Assembly: GCA_963821235.1 (NCBI GenBank)
Contig: CAWGCS010000001.1
Coordinates: forward strand, 1,612,001-1,676,000
Origin: CTSoil-043 sp963821235
GTDB taxonomy: Bacteria; Chloroflexota; Limnocylindria; Limnocylindrales; CSP1-4
DNA: 64,000 nt
Direction of reading: 5' to 3'
Positions 16,427 to 25,823 of this stretch are shown here, one piece after another. Under the pieces are notes generated by a model, which was not told where the DNA came from, made no database searches, and saw nothing but the letters and a program-made list of their open reading frames with translations. The translations under genes were made by a program, and so were the position numbers. Position 1 is the first letter of the stretch; each line of letters starts with the position of its first letter.

Positions 16427-18079
16427 ATGACCCACCACTACACCGTCCTCCACGGCGGCACCGTCCTAACGTTCGACGGTGCCCGCCCCTCCGATGCGGC
16501 CTCCCGCGCGGCCGGGGTCGCCGATGCGGCGGGGCGCCGGGCGACGGCCCTCTGCTATGCCCACGATCGCGTCCTGGCCGTGGGACGGGATGCCGAGATC
16601 CTCTCCCTCGCAGGCCCCAATTCGCTCGTGGTCGACCTCCGCGGGCGGGCCGTCCTGCCCGGGTTCGTCGAGGCGCACGCCCACCCGTACTGGGAGGGGA
16701 TCGCGGCCGGCATGGCCCTGCTCGGCGGGAGGGAGCGCCGGGCCGCGATGCGCGCCGTCCCGGGCGCCGGGGAGCACCTGGAGCCCGATGCCTGGCTCGT
16801 CGCCCGCTACGACCCGACCGGCTGGGACCGACCCGACGATCCCACGCGCGACGACCTGGACCGCCTGGTGCCCGATCGGCCCGTCCTGCTGGCCCACGTC
16901 TCGGGGCACGCCGTCGCCGCCAACAGCCTGGCCCTCGCCATCGCCGGGCTCGAGGGGGCCGCCGCGGACGTTCCCGGGCGGCTGGCCATCGAGCGCGACG
17001 CGGCCGGCGAGCCGACCGGGGTTCTCCGCGGCCCGGACGCCTGGGACCGCGTCGCGGCGGCCATGCCGCCGCCGTCGACGGCCGACGGCCGGGCGGCCCT
17101 GGCCCGGGCCGCCGCTCGCCTCGCCGCGGACGGGGTCACGAGCGTCGCCGACGCCGACGTCGGGTCCACGGCGGGGGTGGCGGCCGAGCTGGCGGCGTGG
17201 GGCGACGCCGTGGCGTCCGGGTCGATGCCGCTGGCGGTGGCGCTCATGCCCGGCCTCGTCCGCCTCGCCGCGGAACCCGGCGACGACGTCCCGGCCCCGG
17301 CGGACGTCGCCTCGGCGCTCCCGGCGGCGGTGCGCGACCGGGTCCGGCTCACCCACGTCAAGGTCAAGGCCGACGGGGCCCTGACGACGCGGACTGCCTG
17401 GCTGCGCGCCCCCTATGCGGACGCGCTCCACCAGGGCGGGCCCGTCCACGATCCGCTGGCCCTCGCGGAGCGCTTCGGCCGGGCCACCGCGAGCGGCTGG
17501 GGAGTGGCGACGCACGCCATCGGCGACGCGGGGATCGTGGCGACGCTCGCTGCCTGCGCGGCGGCGCCGGCCGCGTCCCGTTTCCATCGCATCGAGCACG
17601 CGATGCTCGTCGACGCGGCGCTCGTGGCCCGGCTCGCTGCCTCCGGGATCACGGCCGTCGTCCAGCCCGAGTTCCTCGCCTGGGCCGGGCCAACGTACCG
17701 GGCACGCCTCGGCGAGGAGCGCGCGGCCCGCCTCCTGCCGTTCGCGGCCCTGCTCGCGGCGGGCATCCCGATGGCCTTCTCGAGCGACCGGCCGGTCGTC
17801 CCCGGAGCCCCCCTCGACGGCGTGCGCGCCGCGGTCCGCCACGACGCCGGCCTGTCGGCCGCCGAGGCGCTCCATGCCTGGACGGCGGCGGGCGCCGCGG
17901 CCGTCGGCGACGAGGAGGCCGGGCGGATCGAGACGGGCCGCCGCAGCGACCTGGTGATCCTGTCGGCCGATCCGACGGCCGTGCCCGCCGGCGCGTGGGC
18001 CCGCGGCGAGGACGGCATCCGGGTCGAGGCCACGATCGCCGCCGGCCAGGTGCTCCACGGGACGCTGGGGCCCCCATGA
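16427..18079 (+). CDS. Amidohydrolase family protein (YtcJ/NfdA-like)
   Basis: 550-residue metal-dependent hydrolase. The HxH metal pair is His84/His86 in FVEAHAHPYW. Further family blocks are DGVTSVADADV, VKVKADGALTTRTAWL (the lysine position), ATHAIGDAG and FSSDRPVVPGAPLDGVRAAV. Relatives cleave formamides or other small amides and esters; the substrate is unknown. An insert of about 20 Ala/Arg-rich residues at positions 20-42 interrupts the N-terminal sandwich domain. Its stop overlaps the start of the Lgt-like gene (ATGA), so the two are co-translated. Confidence 0.85.
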   Translation: MTHHYTVLHGGTVLTFDGARPSDAASRAAGVADAAGRRATALCYAHDRVLAVGRDAEILSLAGPNSLVVDLRGRAVLPGFVEAHAHPYWEGIAAGMALLGGRERRAAMRAVPGAGEHLEPDAWLVARYDPTGWDRPDDPTRDDLDRLVPDRPVLLAHVSGHAVAANSLALAIAGLEGAAADVPGRLAIERDAAGEPTGVLRGPDAWDRVAAAMPPPSTADGRAALARAAARLAADGVTSVADADVGSTAGVAAELAAWGDAVASGSMPLAVALMPGLVRLAAEPGDDVPAPADVASALPAAVRDRVRLTHVKVKADGALTTRTAWLRAPYADALHQGGPVHDPLALAERFGRATASGWGVATHAIGDAGIVATLAACAAAPAASRFHRIEHAMLVDAALVARLAASGITAVVQPEFLAWAGPTYRARLGEERAARLLPFAALLAAGIPMAFSSDRPVVPGAPLDGVRAAVRHDAGLSAAEALHAWTAAGAAAVGDEEAGRIETGRRSDLVILSADPTAVPAGAWARGEDGIRVEATIAAGQVLHGTLGPP

Positions 18080-18969
18080 CGCCGGTCGCCCTGGCCGCGA
18101 TCGCCTTCGACTTCGACCCGTACCTCCGGCTGGGCGATCGCGCCGTCCGCCTGGAGACCCTCGCGGTCGCCCTGGCCGTCTTCGCCGGGCTCGCCGCGGC
18201 CGCCCTCCTGGCGGGCCGCATGCCGGCCGACGACGCTCCGATCGGGGAGGACGTTCCGAAGCCGGCCGAGCGGGACGGACGCTGGCACCTGCGCCGCGAC
18301 GACCTCCTCTTCATCGCCCTGGGCGCGGTCCTGGGCGCCGTCGTCGGTGCCCGTGCCGGCTACGGGCTCCTTCACGCCGGCTACTTCGCGACCGAGTGGC
18401 GGGCGCTCCTCGACCCGGCGCAGGGCAGCCTGGAGCTGACCCTGGGAGTGGCCGGCGGCACGCTCACCGGGATCTACGTGGCGGCACTCCTCGACGCCCC
18501 GGTCAGCCGCTGGCTGCACGTGGCGATCGGGCCGCTCCTCCTGACCCTGGGGCTCGGCAAGCTCGCCCAGGCGCTGGGTGGCTCCGGTCAGGGGGCTCCC
18601 GCCGACGTCGCCTGGGCCACCGCCTACCTGCCGCCGGGGCCATGGGGCAGCGCCGGGGCGGAGATCGCGGCCCACCCGGCCCAGCTCTACGAAGCGGCGA
18701 TGACGCTCGTCGTCGGCATCGTCGTCGTGGTCCTCGGCCGGGCCACGCCGCTGCGGCGGGCGGACGGCCGGATCTACGCGGTCGGCATCGGACTGTGGGC
18801 CCTCGGCCGCGGCCTGGTCGCCTCCACCTGGCGCGACCCGGCCGCCCTCGGGTCGCTCAACGCGGAGCAGCTGATCTGCCTCGCGGTGGCGGCCGCGGCC
18901 CTGGGCGCCGCCGGCGCGGCCACGATCGCCCGGCGCCGCCGGGCCGGCGTTCCCGCCGCCACGCCCTGA
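18076..18969 (+). CDS. Degenerate Lgt paralogue, membrane protein
   Basis: 297-residue polytopic membrane protein with the same helix layout as lgt at 7426. It keeps GARAGY (for GGRLYH), HPAQLYEA (for HPxxLYE) and ALGRGLV with its Arg. In place of the catalytic RWGNFFNQELYG it has GLGKLAQALGGSGQG, so the conserved Arg and Asn are missing. It is therefore unlikely to be a normal prolipoprotein transferase; it may act on another substrate or be regulatory. A charged 25-residue insert follows the first helix (MPADDAPIGEDVPKPAERD). It is coupled to the amidohydrolase by an ATGA overlap. Confidence 0.75.
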   Translation: MTPVALAAIAFDFDPYLRLGDRAVRLETLAVALAVFAGLAAAALLAGRMPADDAPIGEDVPKPAERDGRWHLRRDDLLFIALGAVLGAVVGARAGYGLLHAGYFATEWRALLDPAQGSLELTLGVAGGTLTGIYVAALLDAPVSRWLHVAIGPLLLTLGLGKLAQALGGSGQGAPADVAWATAYLPPGPWGSAGAEIAAHPAQLYEAAMTLVVGIVVVVLGRATPLRRADGRIYAVGIGLWALGRGLVASTWRDPAALGSLNAEQLICLAVAAAALGAAGAATIARRRRAGVPAATP

Positions 18970-18977
18970 GGCGAGTC

Positions 18978-18996
18978 CGCCCGCGCCGCGCGGGCG
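18978..18996. terminator. Hairpin between convergent genes
   Basis: 7-bp stem CGCCCGC / GCGGGCG with a five-base loop in the 30-bp gap between the Lgt-like gene (plus) and the hydantoinase gene (minus). It could end transcripts from both sides. Confidence 0.5.
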
Positions 18997-18999
18997 CGG

Positions 19000-20397
19000 T
19001 CAGGCGAGGCGCGCGAAGTCGGACGGGTCGCGGCGCACGAACCGGCCGTGCCCGGCCGGCCCGACCCAGGCCTCGTCGCGGACGACGACGGTCCCGCGGC
19101 TCATCACCACGTCGGCCGCGCCCTGGATCTCGCGCCCCTCGAAGATCGAGTAGTCGACATCCATGTGGTGGGTCGCGGCGCTGATGACGTGGCGGCGATT
19201 CGGGTCGTAGACCACGATGTCGGCGTCGGAGCCGGGGGCGATCGCTCCCTTTCGCGGGTACATCCCGAACATCCTGGCTGGGGCCGTCGACACGATCTCG
19301 ACCCAGCGCTCCCGCGAGATCCGGCCGCCGACGACGCCGCCGTCGTGGAGGAGGTTCACCCGGTCCTCGACGGCCGGCAGGCCGTTGGGGATCTTCCGGA
19401 AGTCGCCCCGTCCAAGCTCCTTCTGGCCGTGGAAGTCGAAGGGACAGTGGTCGGTCGCGACGAGCTGGAGGTCGTCCTTGAGGAGGCCCCGCCAGAGGTC
19501 GTCCTGGTGGTCCCTGGGGCGGAGCGGCGGGCTGCACACGAACTTGGCGCCCTCGAAGCCGTTGCCCATGTCGTCGAGCGACAGGAAGAGGTACTGCGGG
19601 CAGGTCTCGGCGAAGGCCATCGCCCCCCGGTCGCGGGCGGCGGTCACCGCCTCGAGGGCGTCGCGCGCCGACAGGTGGACGATGTAGACGGGGACGCCTG
19701 CGACCTCCGCGAGGCGGATGACCCGGTTGGTCGCCTCGCCCTCCAGGATGGGGTGGCGGGCCAGGCCGTGGCCGATGGGGTCGGTCGTGCCGGCCGCGAC
19801 CAGGTCCGCGGCGAGGACGTCGATGACCGGCCCGTTCTCGGCGTGCATCATGATGAGCCCGCCGTTCTCCCGGGTCCGCTGCATCGCCCGGAAGATGTGG
19901 TCGTCCGGGCTGAGGAAGACGCCAGGGTAGGCGGTGAAGAGCTTGAAGTCGGGGACGCCCTCCGCGACCAGCTGGTCCATCTCCGCCAGGCTCTGGTCGT
20001 TGACGTCGGACATGATCATGTGCATGCCGTAGTCGATGACGGCGTGCCCCTCGGCCTTGGCCAGCCAGGTGTCGAGGCCCTCGCGGAGCGCCTTCCCCCT
20101 CGCCTGCACGGCGAAGTCGATGACCGAGGTCGTGGCCCCGAAGGCGGCTGCCTTCGTCCCCGTCTCGAAGGTGTCCTTGGCGTAGGTGCCCCCGAAGGGA
20201 AGCTCGAAGTGGGTGTGGACGTCGATCCCGCCGGGCATCACGTACCTGCCGGTCGCGTCGATCGTCGCGTCCACGGCCACTCCGCGGTCGTCGAGGCCAG
20301 ATCCGACGAGGGCGATCGTCTCGCCGTCGACGAGGACGTCCGCCGGGTACGAGCCGTCTGCCGTGACGACCAGGCCGTTGGCGATCAGCGTGCGCAT
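19000..20397 (-). CDS. hydA: Dihydropyrimidinase / D-hydantoinase
   Basis: 465-residue zinc amidohydrolase that opens dihydropyrimidine or 5-substituted hydantoin rings. Metal ligands: His61/His63 in GGIDVHTHFELPFGG, the lysine expected to be carboxylated K152 in DFKLFTAYPG, His in MMHAENG and VYIVHLS, and Asp in LVATDHCPFDF. Length is typical. ATG 20397 has a strong GAGGAGG that overlaps the stop of the preceding oxidoreductase gene. It is the last gene of a minus-strand operon nitrilase - oxidoreductase - hydantoinase; with the nitrilase it would convert dihydrouracil-like rings to beta-amino acids. Confidence 0.93.
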   Translation of the reverse strand: MRTLIANGLVVTADGSYPADVLVDGETIALVGSGLDDRGVAVDATIDATGRYVMPGGIDVHTHFELPFGGTYAKDTFETGTKAAAFGATTSVIDFAVQARGKALREGLDTWLAKAEGHAVIDYGMHMIMSDVNDQSLAEMDQLVAEGVPDFKLFTAYPGVFLSPDDHIFRAMQRTRENGGLIMMHAENGPVIDVLAADLVAAGTTDPIGHGLARHPILEGEATNRVIRLAEVAGVPVYIVHLSARDALEAVTAARDRGAMAFAETCPQYLFLSLDDMGNGFEGAKFVCSPPLRPRDHQDDLWRGLLKDDLQLVATDHCPFDFHGQKELGRGDFRKIPNGLPAVEDRVNLLHDGGVVGGRISRERWVEIVSTAPARMFGMYPRKGAIAPGSDADIVVYDPNRRHVISAATHHMDVDYSIFEGREIQGAADVVMSRGTVVVRDEAWVGPAGHGRFVRRDPSDFARLA

Positions 20398-20407
20398 CGA
20401 TTCCTCC

Positions 20408-21415
20408 TCAGGCCTTCGCCGCGGGGACGTCGCGGAGGGCCGGGATGACCTCCCGGCCGTAGATCTCGAGCTGCTCTTCCTCGTTGCCGTTCATCAGGTA
20501 GAGGTTGAACTGGTCGACGCCGGCCGCGGACAGCTCGCGGAGCTTGGCGACGTGGGCGGTGGCTTCGCCGACGATGCCGAAGCGGTCGACGATGTCGTCG
20601 GTCACGAACTCGGCGTTGGCGCTGCCGACCTCGGCATGATGGAGGTAGTCGTAGCCCTGCCGGCCGCGGATGTAGTGGGTCAGCGCGACCGGGAGGTCCC
20701 CCTGGTACTTGTTCACGAGGTCGACGACGTGGTTGCCGACGAGCGCCGGGAACCAGCGGACGCGGTCACGGCCGTCGGCCAGGTCGCCGACGTGGGCCGG
20801 GGCCGCGGCCATGATCCGCACCGCGCCAGGATCGCGTCCCGCCTCGCGGGCCGAGTCGCGGACCTGCGAGACGAACCAGCGGATCAGGTCCGGGTCGGCG
20901 ATCTGGAGCATCGCCCCGTCGGCCACGCGGCCGGTCATCTTGAGGGCCACCGGGCCGTAGCCGGCGATCCAGACGGGGAGGGGATGGCCGCCAGACCAGG
21001 TCAGCTGGAGCGTCGCCCCCTCGTACTCGATGGGGCGGCCTTCGGCGAGGGCCCGGATCACGTGGACCGCCTCCTCGAGGCTGGCGATCGTCGTCGGACC
21101 CTTGCCGAGGACGCGGCGGGCGGAGTCGCCGCGCCCGATCCCGAGGTCGAACCGGCCACCCGAGAGCTCCTGGAGGACGGCCAGCGTGGAGGCCGTCACG
21201 GATGGCTCGCGGGTCGCCGGGTTCGTGACGCAGGTGCCCAGCCGCAGCGTCGTCGTGGCCTGGGCGATGAGGGTCAGGAGCGGGTACGGGTCGCGCCACA
21301 GGACGTGGCTGTCGAAGAGCCAGCCGTAGGCGAAGCCGGCCGCCTCCGCCTGGCGGGCGAGGGCGATCGTCCGCTGGATCGAGTGATCCGGCTTGAGGGT
21401 GAAGCCGAACTCCAT
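20408..21415 (-). CDS. LLM-class (luciferase-like) flavin/F420-dependent oxidoreductase
   Basis: 335-residue TIM-barrel oxidoreductase of the bacterial luciferase-like family, closest in my recognition to the TIGR03842 F420-dependent subfamily (start EFGFTLKPDHSIQRT, then LFDSHVLWRDPYPLL, RLGTCVTNPATREP, DLGIGRGDSA, WIAGYGPVALKMTGRVADG). F420 versus FMN use cannot be decided here. It lies between nitrilase and hydantoinase, so it may carry out a redox step on a pyrimidine-like ring; no dihydropyrimidine dehydrogenase gene is in the window. The start ATG 21415 follows GGAGGCCCACG, and 25 bp separate it from the nitrilase gene. Confidence 0.88.
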   Translation of the reverse strand: MEFGFTLKPDHSIQRTIALARQAEAAGFAYGWLFDSHVLWRDPYPLLTLIAQATTTLRLGTCVTNPATREPSVTASTLAVLQELSGGRFDLGIGRGDSARRVLGKGPTTIASLEEAVHVIRALAEGRPIEYEGATLQLTWSGGHPLPVWIAGYGPVALKMTGRVADGAMLQIADPDLIRWFVSQVRDSAREAGRDPGAVRIMAAAPAHVGDLADGRDRVRWFPALVGNHVVDLVNKYQGDLPVALTHYIRGRQGYDYLHHAEVGSANAEFVTDDIVDRFGIVGEATAHVAKLRELSAAGVDQFNLYLMNGNEEEQLEIYGREVIPALRDVPAAKA

Positions 21416-21440
21416 CGTGGGCCTCCGTCGCGGCCGGCGG

Positions 21441-22292
21441 TCAGGGCCGGACGAGGTCGTCGTAGGCCTCCGGCCGGCGATCCCGGTAGAACTGCCAGGT
21501 CTGGCGGACCTGGGTCACGAGGTCGAGGTCCAGGTCGCGGACCACGAGCTCCTCGTCGTACGGGCTGGCCACGCCGCCGACCACCTGGCCCCGCGGATCG
21601 CAGAAGTAGCTCTGCCCGTAGAAGTCGTCGTCGCCGATCTCCTTCTCGATCCCGACCCGGTTGATCGTGCCGACGAAGTAGCCGTTGGCGACGGCATGGG
21701 ACGGCTGCTCGATCCGCCAGAGGTACTCCGACAGGCCGCGGCTGGTCGCGCTGGGGATGAGGACGATCTCGGCGCCGTTGAGGCCCAGGGCCCGGGCGCC
21801 TTCCGGGAAGTGGCGGTCGTAGCAGATGTAGACCCCGACCTTGCCGACGGCGGTGTCGAAGACCGGGTAGCCCAGGTTGCCGGGCCGGAAGTAGAACTTC
21901 TCCCAGAAGCCCTTGACGTGGGGGATGTGCGTCTTGCGGTACTTGCCGAGGTACTTCCCGTCGGCGTCGATCACGGCCGCCGTGTTGTAGTAGATGCCCG
22001 ACGCGGTGGCGTCCTCCTCGTACATCGGGACGACCAGGACCATGCCCGTCTGCCTGGCCAGGTCCTGCATCCGTTTGGTCGTCGGACCGTCCGGGATCAG
22101 CTCCGTGTAGGCGTAGTAGGCGGGGTCCTGGACCTGGCAGAAGTACGGCCCGTAGAAGAGCTCCTGGAAGAGCATGAGCTGGGCGCCCTGGCCCGCCGCC
22201 TCGTGGGCCCGGCCCTCGTGCTTCTGGATCATCGACTCCTTGTCGCCGGTCCAGCCAGCCTGCAGGAGCGCGCCTCGGACGATTCGCGGCAT
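21441..22292 (-). CDS. Nitrilase superfamily amidohydrolase, probable beta-ureidopropionase / N-carbamoyl hydrolase
   Basis: 283-residue carbon-nitrogen hydrolase. The Glu-Lys-Cys triad is visible: E44 in LFQELFYGPYF, K120 in KYRKTHIPHV and C157 in VYICYDRHFPEG. The QELFYGPYFCQ... and RKTHIP blocks resemble beta-ureidopropionases, which release ammonia and CO2 from N-carbamoyl-beta-alanine. ATG 22292 has GGAGGTGA 5 bases upstream; the frame is open further, but that stretch is Arg/Pro-rich. It is the first gene of the minus-strand operon and diverges from the aminotransferase gene over a 212-bp gap. Confidence 0.88.
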   Translation of the reverse strand: MPRIVRGALLQAGWTGDKESMIQKHEGRAHEAAGQGAQLMLFQELFYGPYFCQVQDPAYYAYTELIPDGPTTKRMQDLARQTGMVLVVPMYEEDATASGIYYNTAAVIDADGKYLGKYRKTHIPHVKGFWEKFYFRPGNLGYPVFDTAVGKVGVYICYDRHFPEGARALGLNGAEIVLIPSATSRGLSEYLWRIEQPSHAVANGYFVGTINRVGIEKEIGDDDFYGQSYFCDPRGQVVGGVASPYDEELVVRDLDLDLVTQVRQTWQFYRDRRPEAYDDLVRP

Positions 22293-22504
22293 GGGGTCAC
22301 CTCCGGGGACGGATCGCGTCGGCGACGGGGCCGCCCACCGTGCGGTCCCGCCGAGATGGGCCGGAATGCTACACCCGGTGGAGGGCCGCGCGAATGCCTC
22401 GGGCGGCCCGCCGGGCCGGGCACGGAACGCGGCGTCCCCTGCCCGGAGCGCTGTGGTGTAATGCCGCCACGTTGTTCGCACGGACGGCCTGCACGAGGTG
22501 AGCG

Positions 22505-23838
22505 ATGAGCGTCGGTACGGCTCCCGGGATGACGAGCGAGGAGGTCGTCCGCCTCGCCCGCGCCCACACGTTCTTCAGCTGGTCCGTCCAGGGCGCCGTG
22601 GACCCCGTGGCGATCGACCGCGCGGAGGGCGTCTACCTGTACACGCCCGAGGGGCGCCGGATCCTCGACTTCAACAGCCAGCTCATGTCGGTCAACATCG
22701 GCCACGGCGACCGCCGCGTCATCGACGCCATCGGCGCCCAGGCGGCGAAGCTCCAGTACGTCCAGCCGGCCTTCGTGACCGAGGTCCGGGCCCGCCTCGG
22801 CGCGAAGCTGGCGGAGATCCTGCCCGGCGACCTGGACAAGGTCTTCTTCACGCTCGGCGGCGCGGAGGCGATCGAGAACGCCATCAAGCTCGCCCGCCAC
22901 TTCACCGGCCGGACGAAGGTCCTGGCCCGCTACCGCAGCTACCACGGTGCGACGCTCGGGGCCAACACCCTGACCGGCGACCCGCGGCGCTGGGCCAACG
23001 AGCCCGCGATCTACGGCGTGATCCGCTACCCCGACACGCACCGCTGGGGGGAGCGGGACCCGCGGCCGGTGGCCGAGTGCCTGCAGGGCCTCGAGGACGT
23101 CATCCAGTACGAGGGGCCGCACACGATCGCGGCCGTCTTCCTGGAGACGATCGTCGGCACGAACGGGATCCTGATCCCGCCCGACGGCTACCTGCAGGGC
23201 GTGCGCGAGATCTGCGACCGGCACGGGATCCTCATGGTCGCCGACGAGGTCATGGCCGGCTTCGGGCGGACCGGCCGCTGGTTCGCCGTCGATCACTGGG
23301 GCGTCGTGCCCGACCTGCTGACGATGGCCAAGGGGCTCACCTCCAGCTACCTCCCGCTCGGCGCGGTGGCCATGCGCCACCACATCGCCGAGGCCTTCGA
23401 CACGAAGATGTTCTACGGCGGGCTGACCTACAGCAGCCATCCGGTGAGCCTGGCGGCCGCGCTGGCCACGATCGGGGTCTACGAGGAGGACGGGCTCATC
23501 GAGCGCGCCGCCCGCCTGGGCGACGTCATGCGCCACCACCACGAGGCCCTCGCGGCGAAGCACCCGAGCGTCGGGGACCCACCGCAACCTCGGCCTCTTC
23601 GGCATCATCGACCTCGCCCGGAGCCGCGACCCGTACCGGCCGATGACAGCCTTCAACGGGACCTCCGACGAGATGAAGGCCGTCGCGAAGCACCTCCGCG
23701 AGCACGACCTCTACACGATGGTCGTCAACAACTCGATCCACACCAACCCGCCGCTCTGCGATCACCGAGGACCAGCTCGCCGAGGGCTTCGCGATCATCG
23801 ACGACGCCCTCGACCTGGCCGACGAGGCCGTCCACTAG
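22505..23838 (+). pseudogene. Class III aminotransferase, interrupted by two +1 frameshifts
   Basis: Acetyl-ornithine/beta-alanine type PLP aminotransferase; the PLP lysine is K276 in TMAKGLTSSYLPLG. The first frame runs to a GGGG run at 23573-23576, the second (THRNLGLFGIIDL...TMVVNNSIHTNPPL) to an extra G at 23760, and the third (ITEDQLAEGFAIIDDAL) to TAG 23836. Removing one G at each point gives a full-length 443-residue protein of normal family size. Either two sequencing insertions or a real pseudogene. ATG 22505 has GAGGTGAGCG. Beta-alanine or a similar omega-amino acid is the likely donor, fitting the divergent hydantoinase/nitrilase operon. Confidence 0.85.
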
Positions 23839-23855
23839 GCCACGACGACCGTCCC

Positions 23856-24911
23856 GTGCAGCGTCCCCCGTCCGCCGCGGACGAGCCGCGGCTCGATCCC
23901 GGCGCGCAGCCGGCGATCGACGACATCCCCGGCGACCGGGTCCCCGACCCGGCCCTGGTCGAGGCCGAGGTCGCGCTCCAACGCGACCTGGAGGGCTTCC
24001 AGCCGCCGACGCCGCGCCGGGCCCGGGCGGGTCGCCGGGCCTGGGTCCGGCCGCTCCTCGGCTTCGTGGGGATCGTCGCCGCGATCGTCGTCCTCTGGGA
24101 GGGCGCCAAGTGGGTCGCCGGCGACCCGTGGGACGTCTCGGCGATCCTGGGCATCCCGGTCTCCATCGTCCACGTCCCGCCCGCCCACTGGACGCCGGTC
24201 AACGACATCAACCTGCCCCACGTCTGGAGGATCGTCGAAGCCTTCGCCGAGACCGACGCGAACGGCGAGACGCTGGTCCAGGGGCTCCTGGCGGCGGCCC
24301 TCTTCACCTTCCGCGGGGCGGCCGTCGGCTTCGCCCTGGGCGCCTCCGTCGGACTCCTCCTGGCCGTCCTCCTGGTCCACGTCCGCCTCCTGGAGCGGGC
24401 CCTCCTGCCGCTCCTCGTGGCCAGCCAGACGGTCCCGATCGTGGCCATCGCCCCGGTCATCGTCGTGGGCCTCAAGGCGGGCTGGTTCTCGATCGCCATC
24501 GTGGCCAGCTACCTGACCTTCTTCCCCGTCACGGTCGCCGCGATCCGCGGGATGCGCTCCGCGGACCCGCGTGCCTACGAGCTGATGCGCTCCTACGCCG
24601 CGCGGGACCGGACCGTCCTGTGGCGGCTGCGCCTGCCGGCGTCGACGCCGTACCTCTTCACCGCCTTCAAGATCGCGGCCACGGCCTCCGTCGTCGGCGC
24701 GATCGTCGGCGAGCTGCCGTCGGGCATCCGCGACGGGCTGGGCGGGACGCTCCTCACGGCGATGCAGTACTACTCGATCCAGCCGGAGCGCCTGTGGGCC
24801 GCCATCGCGGCGGCCGCGGCCCTCGGCATCGTCTGCTTCGTGCTCGTCGTCGTCGTCGAGCGCTGGGCCCTCCGCAACTACCGACCGACCGAACCGGGAG
24901 CCGCCGCATGA
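23856..24911 (+). CDS. ABC transporter permease (NitT/TauT/ThiX type), first
   Basis: 351-residue inner-membrane permease of the BPD_transp_1 class. The EAA-like loop is RGMRSADPRAYELMRSYAARDRTVLWRLRLPASTPYLF. About six membrane helices are visible. The N-terminal 45 residues are hydrophilic, and an unusually long extracytoplasmic loop of about 60 residues (GDPWDVSAILGIP ... ANGETLVQG) separates helix 1 from helix 2. GTG 23856 is the most economical start; there is no good ribosome binding site, so translation may depend on the aminotransferase gene 17 bp before it. Its stop overlaps the ATPase start (ATGA). Confidence 0.85.
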   Translation: MQRPPSAADEPRLDPGAQPAIDDIPGDRVPDPALVEAEVALQRDLEGFQPPTPRRARAGRRAWVRPLLGFVGIVAAIVVLWEGAKWVAGDPWDVSAILGIPVSIVHVPPAHWTPVNDINLPHVWRIVEAFAETDANGETLVQGLLAAALFTFRGAAVGFALGASVGLLLAVLLVHVRLLERALLPLLVASQTVPIVAIAPVIVVGLKAGWFSIAIVASYLTFFPVTVAAIRGMRSADPRAYELMRSYAARDRTVLWRLRLPASTPYLFTAFKIAATASVVGAIVGELPSGIRDGLGGTLLTAMQYYSIQPERLWAAIAAAAALGIVCFVLVVVVERWALRNYRPTEPGAAA

Positions 24912-25823
24912 CCGATCGTCCGGGCGAGGCCGCCCCGCCGCCCGCCGCGCCTTCGCCCGCCGCGCCTTCGCCCGCCCCGTCGCCGGCCGGATCCGACGTC
25001 GTCGACCTGCGGGGCGTCTCCAAGGTCTTCGGGGCCGCTCGCGATCGTGGCGCCCGGCCCGTCGAGGCCCTGTCCGGCATCGACCTGGCGATCCGGCGCG
25101 GCGAGTTCGTCTCGCTCATCGGGCCCTCGGGGTGCGGCAAGTCGACCCTCCTGCGGCTCATCGGCGACCTCACCTCGCCGTCGGCCGGGACGGTGACCGT
25201 CAACGGCAAGCCGGCCGCCGCGGGCCCGGCGCGACCGCGACTACGGGATGGTCTTCCAGGCGCCGGTCCTCTTCGACTGGCGCACGGTCCAGAAGAACGT
25301 CGAGCTGCCGCTCGAGGTCATCGGCCGCTCGCGGGCGGAGCGGGAGGCGAAGGCCCGGGAGATGCTGGCCCTCGTCGAGCTGGCCGACTTCACCGGACAT
25401 CACCCCTGGCAGCTCTCCGGCGGGATGCAGCAGCGGGTGGCCATCGCCCGGGCCCTGGCCCTCGACCCGGCGATCCTGCTCATGGACGAGCCGTTCGGCG
25501 CGCTCGACGAGATGACCAGGGAGCGGATGAACCTCGAGCTCCTCCGGATCTGGGAGCGGACCGGCACGACCGTCGTCTTCGTCACCCACTCGATCCCGGA
25601 GGCGGTCTTCCTCTCGACGCGGGTCGTCGTGATGTCGGCCCGGCCGGGACGCATCACCGACCTCGTCACCATCGACCTGCCCCGCCAGCGCGGCGTCGAG
25701 ACCCGCGAGCTGGAGCGCTACTTCGAGCTGGTCACCCGCGTCCGCGAAGGGCTCCGGGAGAGCGAGAAAGGGGCGGGGGCGTCCGCCGCGGCGCGGGTGC
25801 GGGCGGAGGGCATCTCGGCGTGA
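24908..25823 (+). pseudogene. ABC transporter ATP-binding protein (NitT/TauT type), one +1 frameshift
   Basis: ATPase of the same transporter. Walker A GPSGCGKST lies in the first frame; the reading then leaves frame in GGGCCCGG at 25222-25229 and resumes as RDYGMVFQAPVLFDW. Dropping one C of the CCC at 25225-25227 restores a continuous AAAGRRDRDYGMVFQ and a 304-residue protein with Q-loop, signature LSGGMQQR, Walker B ILLMDEP and the D-loop. The N-terminus has a Pro/Ala/Ser-rich stretch of about 25 residues. It overlaps both permease genes by 4 bp (ATGA, GTGA). Probably intact in the organism if the extra base is a sequencing error. Confidence 0.85.

Noticed and set aside
22505..25823. Programmed ribosomal frameshifting as the cause of the breaks
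   Set aside because: No slippery heptamer with downstream structure is evident, all three lie at different sites, and these families are not known to use it.
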